From: an uncultured Bacteroidales bacterium
Lineage (GTDB): Bacteria; Bacteroidota; Bacteroidia; Bacteroidales; Paludibacteraceae
Direction of reading: 5' to 3'
Assembly: GCA_903929065.1 (NCBI GenBank)
Contig: CAIYTJ010000328.1
Location: forward strand, 1 to 12,913
DNA: 12,913 bases
The notes beneath the pieces are model-generated. The model saw nothing but the letters and a program-made list of their open reading frames with translations, made no database searches and was not told where the DNA came from. The position numbers and the translations under genes were made by a program. Each line of letters opens with the position of its first letter. Position 1 is the stretch's first letter. This document shows positions 6,600-12,913 of this stretch, piece by piece.

Positions 6600-7565
6600 T
6601 TATTTATCACCTAATACAATTGTTGCTTGACCTAATCCTTTCATCATTAATTTATTTGTTATTGAAAATGGTGCGGCTGACAAATATTTTTGCAAATCTT
6701 TGCAAAAACCACGGGCATCGGTAGCTTTACCAGTCGCATCATACAAAGGAATTCTAACCTGTTCAAAAAGCATCATATTCGTTGTTGCATCCGATGTGCT
6801 GAATTTACCTTTAACTGTGTTTTTTGCCATCCATTCTTCAATATTTGCAGAAAGCTCTTTTCCACCGTAGTCTTTTTCCAAATCTCCATCCCATGAGTCG
6901 AATTTTTTAATGCGAATAATAATTTCACGACCATTCTCAAACATATCATCAAAATGTTTCTGTAGTGAAACATTGAAGTTATCAAGGTGTGCTAATACTG
7001 CTTCTTCTAACAAGACAGGTAACTCAGCAGAAAAAGAAGGGGCTCCTGTTCCCTGGGCAGTCGCAACCTGCTTATCTGTATATGAATCTAATCCCTGTAA
7101 ATTGAATGTAATTGATTTCTTAGGACCGGTGGTATTAATGGTCCAAGTTAATTGCATTATGATATCTGCTTTAGCTGTTTTCTTTAGTTTATCAACAGGG
7201 CTTTCTGACACGCCAGAGCCTGATTTACTTGTCAGCATAGCATTCTCGGCATTTTCCGATTCTATTGTTTTTATTGCTGACTCGGCATTTTTAAGAGGGA
7301 AACCTCTATCTGCCATCAATCCATTTATTTTACTTATCACATTAATTAGATCAGCATTCTCCTGAAAAGCTCTTTTGTAGTCTGGCACTTTAACAATTGT
7401 GCCTTGATTATTATATTCCAGCATGTAGCCATTTGTATTGCACCAAACGTCACTTGGTAATATCATAATAGTTGGCTTTTTTGCCTGACTATAACAATTT
7501 TCACTAATCGAAAGACTTATCATTAATACTAACAACAGCCCAAAGAGAATATTGACTTTTTTCAT
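6600..7565 (-). CDS. DUF6175 family exported protein (operon gene 4)
   Basis: 321 aa. A signal peptide spans residues 1-26/28 (LFGLLLVLMISLSI core). The mature chain begins KKPTIMILPSDVWCNTNGY (29-47) and continues with PDYKRAFQENADL, GLMADRGFPLKNAE, ADIIMQLTWTIN (133-144), a strand-rich ITFNLQGLDSYTDKQVATAQ (152-171), and a C-terminal half with GREIIIRIKKFDSWD (212-226), FEQVRIPLYD and LMMKGLGQATIVL. This matches the DUF6175 family of Bacteroidota, whose function is unknown. The pattern 'VLPSD... one helix... aDiI... tLqg.DsyT.k.vA' resembles the CsgG/LpoB/TolB-N fold, which I offer as inference. It lies 7 nt after gene 3 and 5 nt before gene 5, so it is co-transcribed. Confidence 0.85.
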   Translation of the reverse strand: MKKVNILFGLLLVLMISLSISENCYSQAKKPTIMILPSDVWCNTNGYMLEYNNQGTIVKVPDYKRAFQENADLINVISKINGLMADRGFPLKNAESAIKTIESENAENAMLTSKSGSGVSESPVDKLKKTAKADIIMQLTWTINTTGPKKSITFNLQGLDSYTDKQVATAQGTGAPSFSAELPVLLEEAVLAHLDNFNVSLQKHFDDMFENGREIIIRIKKFDSWDGDLEKDYGGKELSANIEEWMAKNTVKGKFSTSDATTNMMLFEQVRIPLYDATGKATDARGFCKDLQKYLSAAPFSITNKLMMKGLGQATIVLGDK

Positions 7566-7572
7566 TTTTATA

Positions 7573-8049
7573 CTATTTAATAATTATATTATCTTGAATC
7601 ATTTTTTTCTTTAAATCACTAATTAAAACCCCAACAACTACACCAATTTCAATGCCTGTTCGAGCATTTTTTTTGTCAATGTTCTTAGGTTTACTTTCAT
7701 CTTTTTGGGAGATAAAATTCAAATAGTCTCCTCCATCAGAAAAAAATTTATTGAAATAATCTTCGTGATTTTCTAATGCATTGGTTTCAAGAACAACTGG
7801 TTTCATGCTACAATCTGATTTCCCATTTCTTATTCCTTTAAATAAAACATCTTTAATCGCATTTTTTTTTGCTTGTTCAATTGCTATCGGCTTATTGCTT
7901 CCATAGCCCCAAGCTTTCAAGATTTGGGTTCCATCTAATTCTACGCCTAAACACTCTGTTTCATAACTATAATTTCCTGCAATTCGTTTTTGTGCACTAC
8001 AGAGTGACATTTGCAGAATGGAAAACAACAACAAAATAGGATATTTCAT
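7573..8049 (-). CDS. Exported protein, tandem paralogue B (operon gene 3)
   Basis: 158 aa, signal peptide 1-19 (LLLFSILQMSLCSAQ, cut near CSA; the Cys is not in a proper lipobox). The mature part is homologous to the preceding gene: YETECLGVELDGTQILKAWG, AIEQAKKNAI at 56-65, LFKG, a Cys at 80, then YFNKFFSDGGDYLNF and a final strand-helix IEIGVVVGVLISDLKKKM. Cys33 and Cys80 match the Cys pair of the paralogue (spacing 47 versus 46) and may form a disulfide. The Ala-rich helix after a short strand resembles the LPP20/FlgT N-terminal pattern; function unknown. It is the more diverged copy, with a lysine-rich insert at 119-130. Confidence 0.85.
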   Translation of the reverse strand: MKYPILLLFSILQMSLCSAQKRIAGNYSYETECLGVELDGTQILKAWGYGSNKPIAIEQAKKNAIKDVLFKGIRNGKSDCSMKPVVLETNALENHEDYFNKFFSDGGDYLNFISQKDESKPKNIDKKNARTGIEIGVVVGVLISDLKKKMIQDNIIIK

Positions 8050-8067
8050 ACTTCTTAATTAAAGAAT

Positions 8068-8589
8068 TTAAAACCCAGAAGACAGCCCTTTAATTATTCC
8101 TGCAGCCTCTAAATCTTTTCGTAAATAATCCTTTTGAACAGTGACAACAACGCCAATTTTGTATTCTTTTCCTATTTTCAAAACATCGCCGGAGTTTATT
8201 TCCCCATCGCCAGCCACACCGACATATTTCATATATTTACTCCCTTCTGCAAAGAAATCATTAAAAAAGTCTGCTTTTTCATCTTCAATTGCAGGATTAT
8301 TTACCAGAGGCTTTTGAGATGTACATCCCTGAGCACCTGCATATCCCTTAAATATTACTCCATGAATTGCATTTTTTTTTGCCTGTTCAATTGCAATTTT
8401 GGGTTTCTTGGAATAGCTCCATACTTTAATCAGATAAGTACCCTCTGTTCCAATTCCGACACATTCAATTTCATATCTCCAGGCTTCGGTATCTTTATTT
8501 GCTTTCCTTTTAGCCTGAGCATTGGAAATAACAGAAAACCCTATTGCAAAAAGAAAAAACACAAGAAAAACTTTAATATAACTGCTCAT
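8068..8589 (-). CDS. Exported protein, tandem paralogue A (operon gene 2)
   Basis: 173 aa, signal peptide 1-24 (FLVFFLFAIGFSVI core, cut near SNA or NAQ). The mature part has RYEIECVGIGTEGTYLIKVW (38-57), AIEQAKKNAI at 66-75, VIFKG, FFNDFFAEGSKYMKYV (108-123), and a C-terminal KIGKEYKIGVVVTV strand pair with the helix LRKDLEAAGIIKGL. Cys43 and Cys89 are the only cysteines of the mature chain and align with those of gene 3. I recall close relatives in Bacteroides, all uncharacterised. The module resembles the small alpha/beta domain of LPP20/FlgT proteins (inference). Spacing is 21 nt to gene 1 and 18 nt to gene 3. Confidence 0.85.
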   Translation of the reverse strand: MSSYIKVFLVFFLFAIGFSVISNAQAKRKANKDTEAWRYEIECVGIGTEGTYLIKVWSYSKKPKIAIEQAKKNAIHGVIFKGYAGAQGCTSQKPLVNNPAIEDEKADFFNDFFAEGSKYMKYVGVAGDGEINSGDVLKIGKEYKIGVVVTVQKDYLRKDLEAAGIIKGLSSGF

Positions 8590-8610
8590 ACGTTAGATGA
8601 ATTTAGTATT

Positions 8611-9966
8611 TTAATTTAATTGTCTGATTAGCATTCCTGAATATAAATTCTTAGCTTTTCCACTGAAAGTAGATCTATCTAAAACTGGTTTCTGGGCTTC
8701 GCCTTCTTTCACTTCGCCTGCAACCGGAGCTTCGCCTGCATTATATCTATTATCCCAAACTAATTCTGCGTCCAGTTTAATAGTTCCCTTCTTTTTATAT
8801 TCAGTTAATCCTGTTTCTGGATCTAATGTTTGTTCCAATACTTCAAATTTTTCTCCTCCTTCAAGCCCTTCTTTCATGCCAATTTTTGCCGTGATTGGAT
8901 CCACACTAAATAATGGCACCTTTGGTCTGAAAACCTCATAAGACTTTTGAAGTTTTGCATATACAGCATCAATATTTCTTACAGTAGCAATTTCGATAAT
9001 CTGATCTTCAGTTCTTTTTTCTTTCAAAGAAAACAAAACGAGGCTATTAGATTTTTCATCTCCAACAAGTTCCAGTTCAAATAAATTCGCTTCATCAAAA
9101 GCAGCTTTCTTCTTTGGATCAGGATTTTTATTATCAATCCATAAGTTATTGTAAAATATGCTAGCAACAGAATCATTCCATTTTAGTCTATATAAATAAG
9201 ATGTGGTCCAAACGGTATAACCTTCTTTTGTTTTTTCATATAAAGCATCAGCTACTTTGTTGGCTTTATCAAGTAACATAGGCATTTTAATATTTTTTGC
9301 TGCTTCTGCTTTTGCTACATCTCTAATACCTCTTGCAACAATTTCATTACTTATGAAATTCATCTTAGAAAACACTACAAACGTATTTTTCAATAATTCC
9401 TCACCAGCATCAGCTAAAACTGCACGTCCTTTTTTTTCTTTACTTGCGATATTAGCTTCCATATCCGATGCACTGTAATAACCTCTTTCTGCAATGAGAT
9501 TCATATCAAAAGTTCCATCTGACTTTCTATTAAACCATTTTGCAACAAGTTGATTGGCAACTTTTTTATCTTTTATATATTTGTCTATAATGAGTGGATA
9601 ATCAGTTTCATTTTTATCAATAATACCGCCAGTGGCATCTGATTTAGCTCCACCTATTAACTTTCCAGCTGCACTTTTATCAGTTCCTGCAGCTTTTCTG
9701 TCAGCATCAGAAATTGGATACTTTTGGGGGTCAAGGGATTTATTATCTAGCGAATGATTGTTATACTTATCAGGAAATGGAGCAGTTGCATAAGCCTTTA
9801 CAACTGTTTCCTTTCTTGGGAAATTGTTTGTTTCAATTAATACCATGTGAAGTGAACTTCTACGATATTTTGTTGTTTTATTCTCATCCTGAGCATGACC
9901 GATTTGGATACCGGAAGTTAACCAAACGGCACCAAGCATTACGATAATTTTTGTATATTTCCTCAT
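8611..9966 (-). CDS. Large exported protein, first gene of the operon
   Basis: 451 aa. Signal peptide 1-25 (KIIVMLGAVWLTSGI core, cut near GHA). The mature chain starts hydrophilic and has KYRRSSLHMVLIETNNFPRK at 33-52, then PFPDKYNNHSL, a feature I associate with a Bacteroidota family of exported unknown proteins. Residues ~180-250 are helical and Ala/Lys-rich. Residues ~252-320 are strand-rich with aromatic residues (YTVWTTSYLYRLKW). Residues 360-377 (KIGMKEGLEGGEKFEVLE) fit a small beta-domain motif 'G.keGl..G..F.V' seen in FlgT-like envelope proteins. No lipobox, so it is probably soluble in the periplasm or secreted. No catalytic motif is visible. It leads the five-gene operon. Confidence 0.85.
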   Translation of the reverse strand: MRKYTKIIVMLGAVWLTSGIQIGHAQDENKTTKYRRSSLHMVLIETNNFPRKETVVKAYATAPFPDKYNNHSLDNKSLDPQKYPISDADRKAAGTDKSAAGKLIGGAKSDATGGIIDKNETDYPLIIDKYIKDKKVANQLVAKWFNRKSDGTFDMNLIAERGYYSASDMEANIASKEKKGRAVLADAGEELLKNTFVVFSKMNFISNEIVARGIRDVAKAEAAKNIKMPMLLDKANKVADALYEKTKEGYTVWTTSYLYRLKWNDSVASIFYNNLWIDNKNPDPKKKAAFDEANLFELELVGDEKSNSLVLFSLKEKRTEDQIIEIATVRNIDAVYAKLQKSYEVFRPKVPLFSVDPITAKIGMKEGLEGGEKFEVLEQTLDPETGLTEYKKKGTIKLDAELVWDNRYNAGEAPVAGEVKEGEAQKPVLDRSTFSGKAKNLYSGMLIRQLN

Positions 9967-10041
9967 GTTGCAATATTTAAAAAACTAGGCGAAATAATAG
10001 AATGATTTTAATGAAAAGTTTTAACTATTAGTTATTGAGCC

Positions 10042-10060
10042 ACAATGTAATTAACATTGT
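10042..10060. promoter_or_regulatory. Inverted repeat, candidate operator of the exported operon
   Basis: ACAATGT-AATTA-ACATTGT is a perfect 7-bp inverted repeat with a 5-nt spacer, 76-94 nt upstream of the first operon gene. The form suits a dimeric repressor or activator. No regulator gene for it is seen in the window. Confidence 0.45.
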
Positions 10061-10093
10061 TGAATTATTTGATTAAAAGAAAAAAAGAAAAAA

Positions 10094-10107
10094 ATGACAA
10101 TGGTCAT
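10094..10107. promoter_or_regulatory. Inverted repeat ATGAC-N4-GTCAT
   Basis: A 5-bp perfect inverted repeat with a 4-nt spacer, 128-141 nt upstream of the operon start, close to the stronger repeat at 10042-10060. It could be a second operator half of the same control region. Confidence 0.3.
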
Positions 10108-10310
10108 ATATTTTTTGCATAATAATTTTATATTCTCCTCTGACTTTTTACCGAAAACACCCCCCCTTTTTGGATAGCTTCGACTTCAGATTTATAGGCT
10201 AAATACCCTTATAAATGCTATTCCCCCATTTTTAGAGTAGAGGTTTTTTTGTGGACAAATAGATCCTTGAAAACCTTGATTTTATTCCGTTTTACAGGCT
10301 TTCCTCCTTA

Positions 10311-10342
10311 TTTTTAGGATGTGGTCGTAGCCACACTAAAAA
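10311..10342. promoter_or_regulatory. Inverted repeat before the serine recombinase (operator or recombination site)
   Basis: TTTTTAG-GA-TGTGG then TCGTAG then CCACA-CTAAAAA forms 12 paired bases with a 2-nt bulge, ending 8 nt before the recombinase start at 10351. A sequence like one arm (TTTTTAGAGTAGAGG) recurs at 10229-10243. An inverted-repeat site of about 30 bp next to the gene is typical of serine-recombinase crossover or subsites and of autoregulatory operators. Confidence 0.45.
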
Positions 10343-10350
10343 TGTGTAAA

Positions 10351-10953
10351 ATGAAAGTATTGTACTGCAGGGTTTCAACAATAGACCAAAAGACAGACCG
10401 CCAAAGGGTCTCAGAGAAAGATTTCAAATTAGTTATTGAGGATAAATGTTCTGGTGCCATCCCTTTCTTTGAAAGACCCGGTGGTTTGGAAATAAAGAAA
10501 CTGGTTGATGAAGGTATTATTACTTCACTCGGTGTATGGCAGATTGATAGGCTGGGTCGTGACCTAAGAGACATAATAAATACAATATATTATTTCGTTG
10601 AAAAGAAAATAGCAATCAATTTTATTAGTCAGGGCTTAACTACACTGGACGCTAATGGTAAGGAAAACCCCATTTCAAAAATGATGATTTCAATTTTAGG
10701 AATTGTAGGGGAGATGGAGAGAGCGCAAATTAAAGAAAGGCAGTTTGAGGGTATCAAGATAGCTAAACTTAAAGGCTCATATACCGGGAGAAAATTAGGA
10801 AGCTCCGAGTCACTGGTAGATTTTCTGTCAAAGGAGAAAAACAAGAAAGCTTATGACTATTTAAGAAAAGGGTACAAAGTTGGTGAGGTGGCAAAAATTA
10901 CCGACCTGCATATCAACACAGTGTCCAAGATTAAAAAACTAGTTAATCAATAA
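10351..10953 (+). CDS. Serine recombinase (resolvase/invertase family)
   Basis: 200 aa. The N-terminal catalytic domain has YCRVSTIDQ with the nucleophile Ser9 and Arg7, WQIDRLGRDLRDI (63-75) with the conserved arginines of the active site, ISKMMISILGIVGEMERAQI (108-127), which begins the long E helix, and the linker KERQFEGIKIAKLKGSYTGRKLGS (128-151). The C-terminal helix-turn-helix lies at ~172-198 (KGYKVGEVAKITDLHINTVSKIKK). It cuts and rejoins DNA through a 5'-phosphoserine link, as a resolvase, invertase or small-element recombinase. I chose the ATG at 10351 because the upstream GTG at 10321 would put an unusual 10 residues before the conserved start and would translate through the inverted repeat. 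All catalytic motifs are present, so it looks intact. Confidence 0.9.
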   Translation: MKVLYCRVSTIDQKTDRQRVSEKDFKLVIEDKCSGAIPFFERPGGLEIKKLVDEGIITSLGVWQIDRLGRDLRDIINTIYYFVEKKIAINFISQGLTTLDANGKENPISKMMISILGIVGEMERAQIKERQFEGIKIAKLKGSYTGRKLGSSESLVDFLSKEKNKKAYDYLRKGYKVGEVAKITDLHINTVSKIKKLVNQ

Positions 10954-10959
10954 AATATC

Positions 10960-11115
10960 ATGACCCTAACAATTCAACACCAGACAGAGAACACCATTCA
11001 CAATTTTGATGTGAAAGACCCAGACAACCTTGCTTCAATAGAAGTCTGGGCAATATGCACTGATATGAATGTTACGGCAATTTTAGTGAATGGAAAATAT
11101 TATCAGTGTAAATAA
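10960..11115 (+). CDS. Small hypothetical protein after the recombinase
   Basis: 51 aa, MTLTIQHQTENTIHNF to the end NGKYYQCK, not recognised. It starts 6 nt after the recombinase stop and ends 18 nt before the next small gene, which supports a co-transcribed reading frame. The middle (ASIEVWAICTDMNVTAILVNGKYY) reads as a strand pair of an alpha/beta mini-domain. No signal peptide or membrane segment. Confidence 0.55.
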   Translation: MTLTIQHQTENTIHNFDVKDPDNLASIEVWAICTDMNVTAILVNGKYYQCK

Positions 11116-11133
11116 AAGAGTAAAATATAAAAA

Positions 11134-11337
11134 ATGGACGCAATAGAATTTGTAGTGAAGTATGAAACGTATCTTAATGAGATAGAGCAGGCTGTTAAGC
11201 CTGAGTACGCTCCTGTAATAGAGAGATTAAGAGCAAATGACCCGCACGATTTAGTTAGACCGGAAAGCTGGTTCCATGCTGAGACTGATGCAAGGGGTTT
11301 TGTTTGGACTTTGTTCTTAAAAGAAAAAAACATATAG
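11134..11337 (+). CDS. Small hypothetical protein
   Basis: 67 aa, not recognised. Residues 1-35 are an amphipathic, acidic, helical stretch (VVKYETYLNEIEQAVKPEYA); the tail contains PESWFHAETDARGFVWTLFL. It lies in the same direction and spacing as the genes on either side, and its stop (11335-11337) is 2 nt before the next start, suggesting coupled translation. Confidence 0.6.
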   Translation: MDAIEFVVKYETYLNEIEQAVKPEYAPVIERLRANDPHDLVRPESWFHAETDARGFVWTLFLKEKNI

Positions 11338-11339
11338 TT

Positions 11340-11549
11340 ATGGCATGGGATCCAAAATACCCGGCATTCGGGGTAATCAAAATACAAGGTGACAAAGTTC
11401 ACCTATATAGCTCACGGGACAATTATACAACACTGGTTCCCGGAAAGCCTGTTACATCCGCCGTTTGGGCTGGTAACTTCTTAAATGTTACATTGTCAGA
11501 CGGGAAGGTCAAAAGATATAGCTCACGGGATAGTTATAGCATAATGTAA
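11340..11549 (+). CDS. Small hypothetical protein with duplicated SSRDxY unit
   Basis: 69 aa, starting MAWDPKYPAFGVIKI; I chose the ATG at 11340 over 11304 because the latter lies inside the preceding gene and would overlap it by 34 nt. The segment VHLYSSRDNYTTL is echoed as VKRYSSRDSYSIM at the C terminus, and the DNA copies (11405-11427 and 11516-11538) differ at 2 of 23 bases, so the unit was copied recently. The rest (VPGKPVTSAVWAGNFLNVTL) looks like beta strands, giving a possible small beta-sheet domain. Function unknown. Confidence 0.6.
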   Translation: MAWDPKYPAFGVIKIQGDKVHLYSSRDNYTTLVPGKPVTSAVWAGNFLNVTLSDGKVKRYSSRDSYSIM

Positions 11550-11573
11550 TCCCCGGTAAGGTTTAACAACGCA

Positions 11574-11599
11574 AGCTTCCTGTCGAATGACAGGAAGCT
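11574..11599. terminator. Perfect 11-bp hairpin between convergent genes
   Basis: AGCTTCCTGTC, loop GAAT, GACAGGAAGCT: 11 perfect pairs with a 4-nt loop, placed between the plus-strand small-gene cluster (ends 11549) and the minus-strand gene (ends 11614). It would be a bidirectional terminator, although it has no T-run on either strand. Confidence 0.6.
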
Positions 11600-11613
11600 A
11601 AAGCCCGGTGTAA

Positions 11614-11982
11614 TTACTCAAAGATTTTGTCTATTCTCTTTTCTCGATCCACTGCTTTCTTTTGATTTAGCAATTGACTTTTATTATATCCGCTATAAAC
11701 TAATTTTCGCCTGGTGTATGAGCTTTCTGAAATTAACCCGGCATCCAAAAGTTCACCTGCGCTATACCTATGAGCGTTGTTCCGCAGAAAATCTTTTATC
11801 AATCGGTTTTCGTAGCTACTCCATTTTTCATAAGAGCCGCATTCCATATCAAAATCTTCATTCGTGAAGTATTTATTGGCGTTCATCAATTCGAGTAGCT
11901 TTTCCTCTACGCACGCCTTCTTATTTTTACTGAGCTTGACTGTTGTAATAAATCGCTCTTCGTTTACCTGTCTGTGTTTCAT
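11614..11982 (-). CDS. Hypothetical basic protein
   Basis: 122 aa, lysine/arginine-rich and largely helical, no signal peptide or membrane segment, not recognised. The C-terminal half (DAGLISESSYTRRKLVYSGY then KKAVDREKRIDKIF) could hold a helix-turn-helix-like pair, but I see no defined motif. An inverted repeat GTTCA-AACGAA-TGAAC at 12010-12025 and an AACTTTTG box (close to TAnnTTTG) lie upstream and may form its promoter and operator. It sits downstream of the DUF932 gene and is separated from it by the terminator at 12048-12079, so it is likely transcribed separately. Confidence 0.65.
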   Translation of the reverse strand: MKHRQVNEERFITTVKLSKNKKACVEEKLLELMNANKYFTNEDFDMECGSYEKWSSYENRLIKDFLRNNAHRYSAGELLDAGLISESSYTRRKLVYSGYNKSQLLNQKKAVDREKRIDKIFE

Positions 11983-12047
11983 AAGTATTTTACTCTCATA
12001 AAATCAAAAGTTCAAACGAATGAACAATAAAGTTTCAACCTTCGGGC

Positions 12048-12079
12048 AAAAAGAAACCCGCAACCTTTTCAGGTGCGGG
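12048..12079 (-). terminator. Rho-independent terminator of the DUF932 gene
   Basis: On the minus strand CCCGCACC, loop TGAAAA, GGTTGCGGG (one bulged base) runs into TTTCTTTTT. It lies 24 nt after the stop codon of the DUF932 gene, an ideal position. Confidence 0.8.
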
Positions 12080-12102
12080 CTAAAGGAACATTTTAGAAAC
12101 TT

Positions 12103-12913
12103 TTAGTTTGTCGCCAATTCCAAAGTATAGTTGAATAACTTTGAATCAGAATCCTTTTGATTTTGGAATGACTTTTTAAGCTTATCGTGAATTATTTCGT
12201 TGAAGGCATTGTAGCCAATCCAAAGATTTGCGCTTGTATTTAATAGGGTACATTCCCTATTGATAATATCAATAACTGTCCGGGCATTCAATGAAGGAGC
12301 CGGGTTCTTTTCGCTGGATTCATACATGAACAGTTTCAGATCCTCGCAAGTCAGCTTTACGTATTCTTCAATGTTATCAATCCTTTTTTCAGCAAGTACC
12401 TCGAATTTACGTTTCAGTTCAAAATACTCGTTATTCATAAACTTAGCAATCAGGTACTTTATGTTTGGCATAACCACCTCAGCTATTTGCCCCCGGTGTT
12501 TAACATTAAATCCGATTTGCGAATTAGCTATATGCAGCCCATTGTTACAAATTTTGCGGTAGAAACCGAAGTGACCAGATGTGCGGGTAGAACCGTCATA
12601 ACTATTAGTGAAACGAAGCATGGGTCTTAATTCGTCCATCCCGTTCTTAATGGTGATTGCCAAAGAATCATCGTTCAAAATGTGGTCAACTGCGAATGAA
12701 CGGTTTTCACGGTTGATGCTGCGGGTAGCTGTTGAAATGTTTGCATCTAACAACATATTTTCTACCCCGGCATAAAATATCTGGTTTGGCAGATGCCCGT
12801 ATGAATTGCTTACCACATTAACAATCTTGCCGTCTGACAATATAACTTTGTCTAATCCTTTACGACTGTTAATGCCGGTTACATCTTTGAAATTGCGTAC
12901 TTCATTTTGTACG
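12103..12913 (-). CDS. DUF932 phage/plasmid-type protein, N-terminus outside the window
   Basis: At least 269 aa; the frame stays open to the window edge (first visible residues VQNEVRNFKDVTGINSRKGL at 12912 downward), so the 5' end is missing. DUF932 features: KIVNVVSNSYGHLPNQ with the acidic and aromatic residues usual near this point, RPMLRFTNSYDGSTRTSGHF, GFYRKICNNGLHI, and a helical C-terminal half rich in acidic and aromatic residues (LTCEDLKLFMYESSEK). DUF932 proteins are carried by phages, plasmids and integrative elements and have no established activity. Its presence marks the right part of the window as element DNA. Read as a short protein starting at an internal TTG near 12840 it would be an artefact of the truncated window. 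Confidence 0.8.
   Translation of the reverse strand, partial: VQNEVRNFKDVTGINSRKGLDKVILSDGKIVNVVSNSYGHLPNQIFYAGVENMLLDANISTATRSINRENRSFAVDHILNDDSLAITIKNGMDELRPMLRFTNSYDGSTRTSGHFGFYRKICNNGLHIANSQIGFNVKHRGQIAEVVMPNIKYLIAKFMNNEYFELKRKFEVLAEKRIDNIEEYVKLTCEDLKLFMYESSEKNPAPSLNARTVIDIINRECTLLNTSANLWIGYNAFNEIIHDKLKKSFQNQKDSDSKLFNYTLELATN

Larger units (their letters stand above)
9967..10350. other. Divergent intergenic region between exported operon and recombinase
   Basis: 384 bp that must hold the promoters of two divergent units. No exact TAnnTTTG box is evident in either direction. It contains inverted repeats at 10042-10060, 10094-10107, 10191-10215 and 10311-10342, and a CCCCCCC run at 10160-10166. 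AT-rich elsewhere. Confidence 0.5.

Noticed and set aside
8134..8619. Plus-strand 161-aa frame
   Set aside because: Antisense shadow of operon gene 2 with no start signal or family.
10160..10166. Run of seven C as a phase-variation tract
   Set aside because: Lies far from a promoter box or start codon I can identify; a homopolymer alone is not evidence.

Overview
The window reads as Bacteroidota (Bacteroidetes) DNA. The first TAnnTTTG promoter motif sits just upstream of the initiator tRNA, genes lack Shine-Dalgarno sequences, and several proteins belong to families I know from Bacteroidota mobile elements or genomes (DUF3871, DUF6175, a short serine recombinase). All functional names come from reading the protein sequences, because no database search was possible.

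Layout: (1) 14-141, a tRNA-fMet gene with promoter and terminator, followed by a decayed second copy of its 3' half. (2) 214-779, a non-coding segment bounded by imperfect terminal inverted repeats and carrying helically phased ~21-bp repeats. (3) 944-3949, minus strand, the remains of an integrative-element core: excisionase-like HTH protein, a primase-like protein cut short, a small unknown protein, a RecA-like/AAA_24 ATPase and a DUF3871 protein. (4) 4117-4879, a frameshifted and shortened sacsin-like (GHKL) ATPase pseudogene. (5) 4880-5421, non-coding, with a strong hairpin and a short direct repeat. (6) 5422-9966, minus strand, a tight five-gene operon in which every product has a signal peptide: a 451-aa protein, two tandem paralogues, a DUF6175 protein and a Cys-rich repeat protein. 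(7) 10351-11549, plus strand, a serine recombinase with three small unknown genes. (8) 11614-12913, minus strand, a small unknown gene and the 3' part of a DUF932 phage/plasmid-type gene that runs off the window.

The window looks like a genomic island beside tRNA-fMet, made of layered, partly eroded mobile elements. The best candidate for an undescribed system is the five-gene exported operon. Its genes are separated by only 5-21 nt, none carries an obvious lipobox, and several products have features reminiscent of the CsgG/LpoB/FlgT/LPP20 envelope-assembly proteins. That suggests a periplasmic or outer-membrane-associated complex of unknown function. No tyrosine integrase is visible here, so the integrase that used the tRNA site is lost or lies outside the window.
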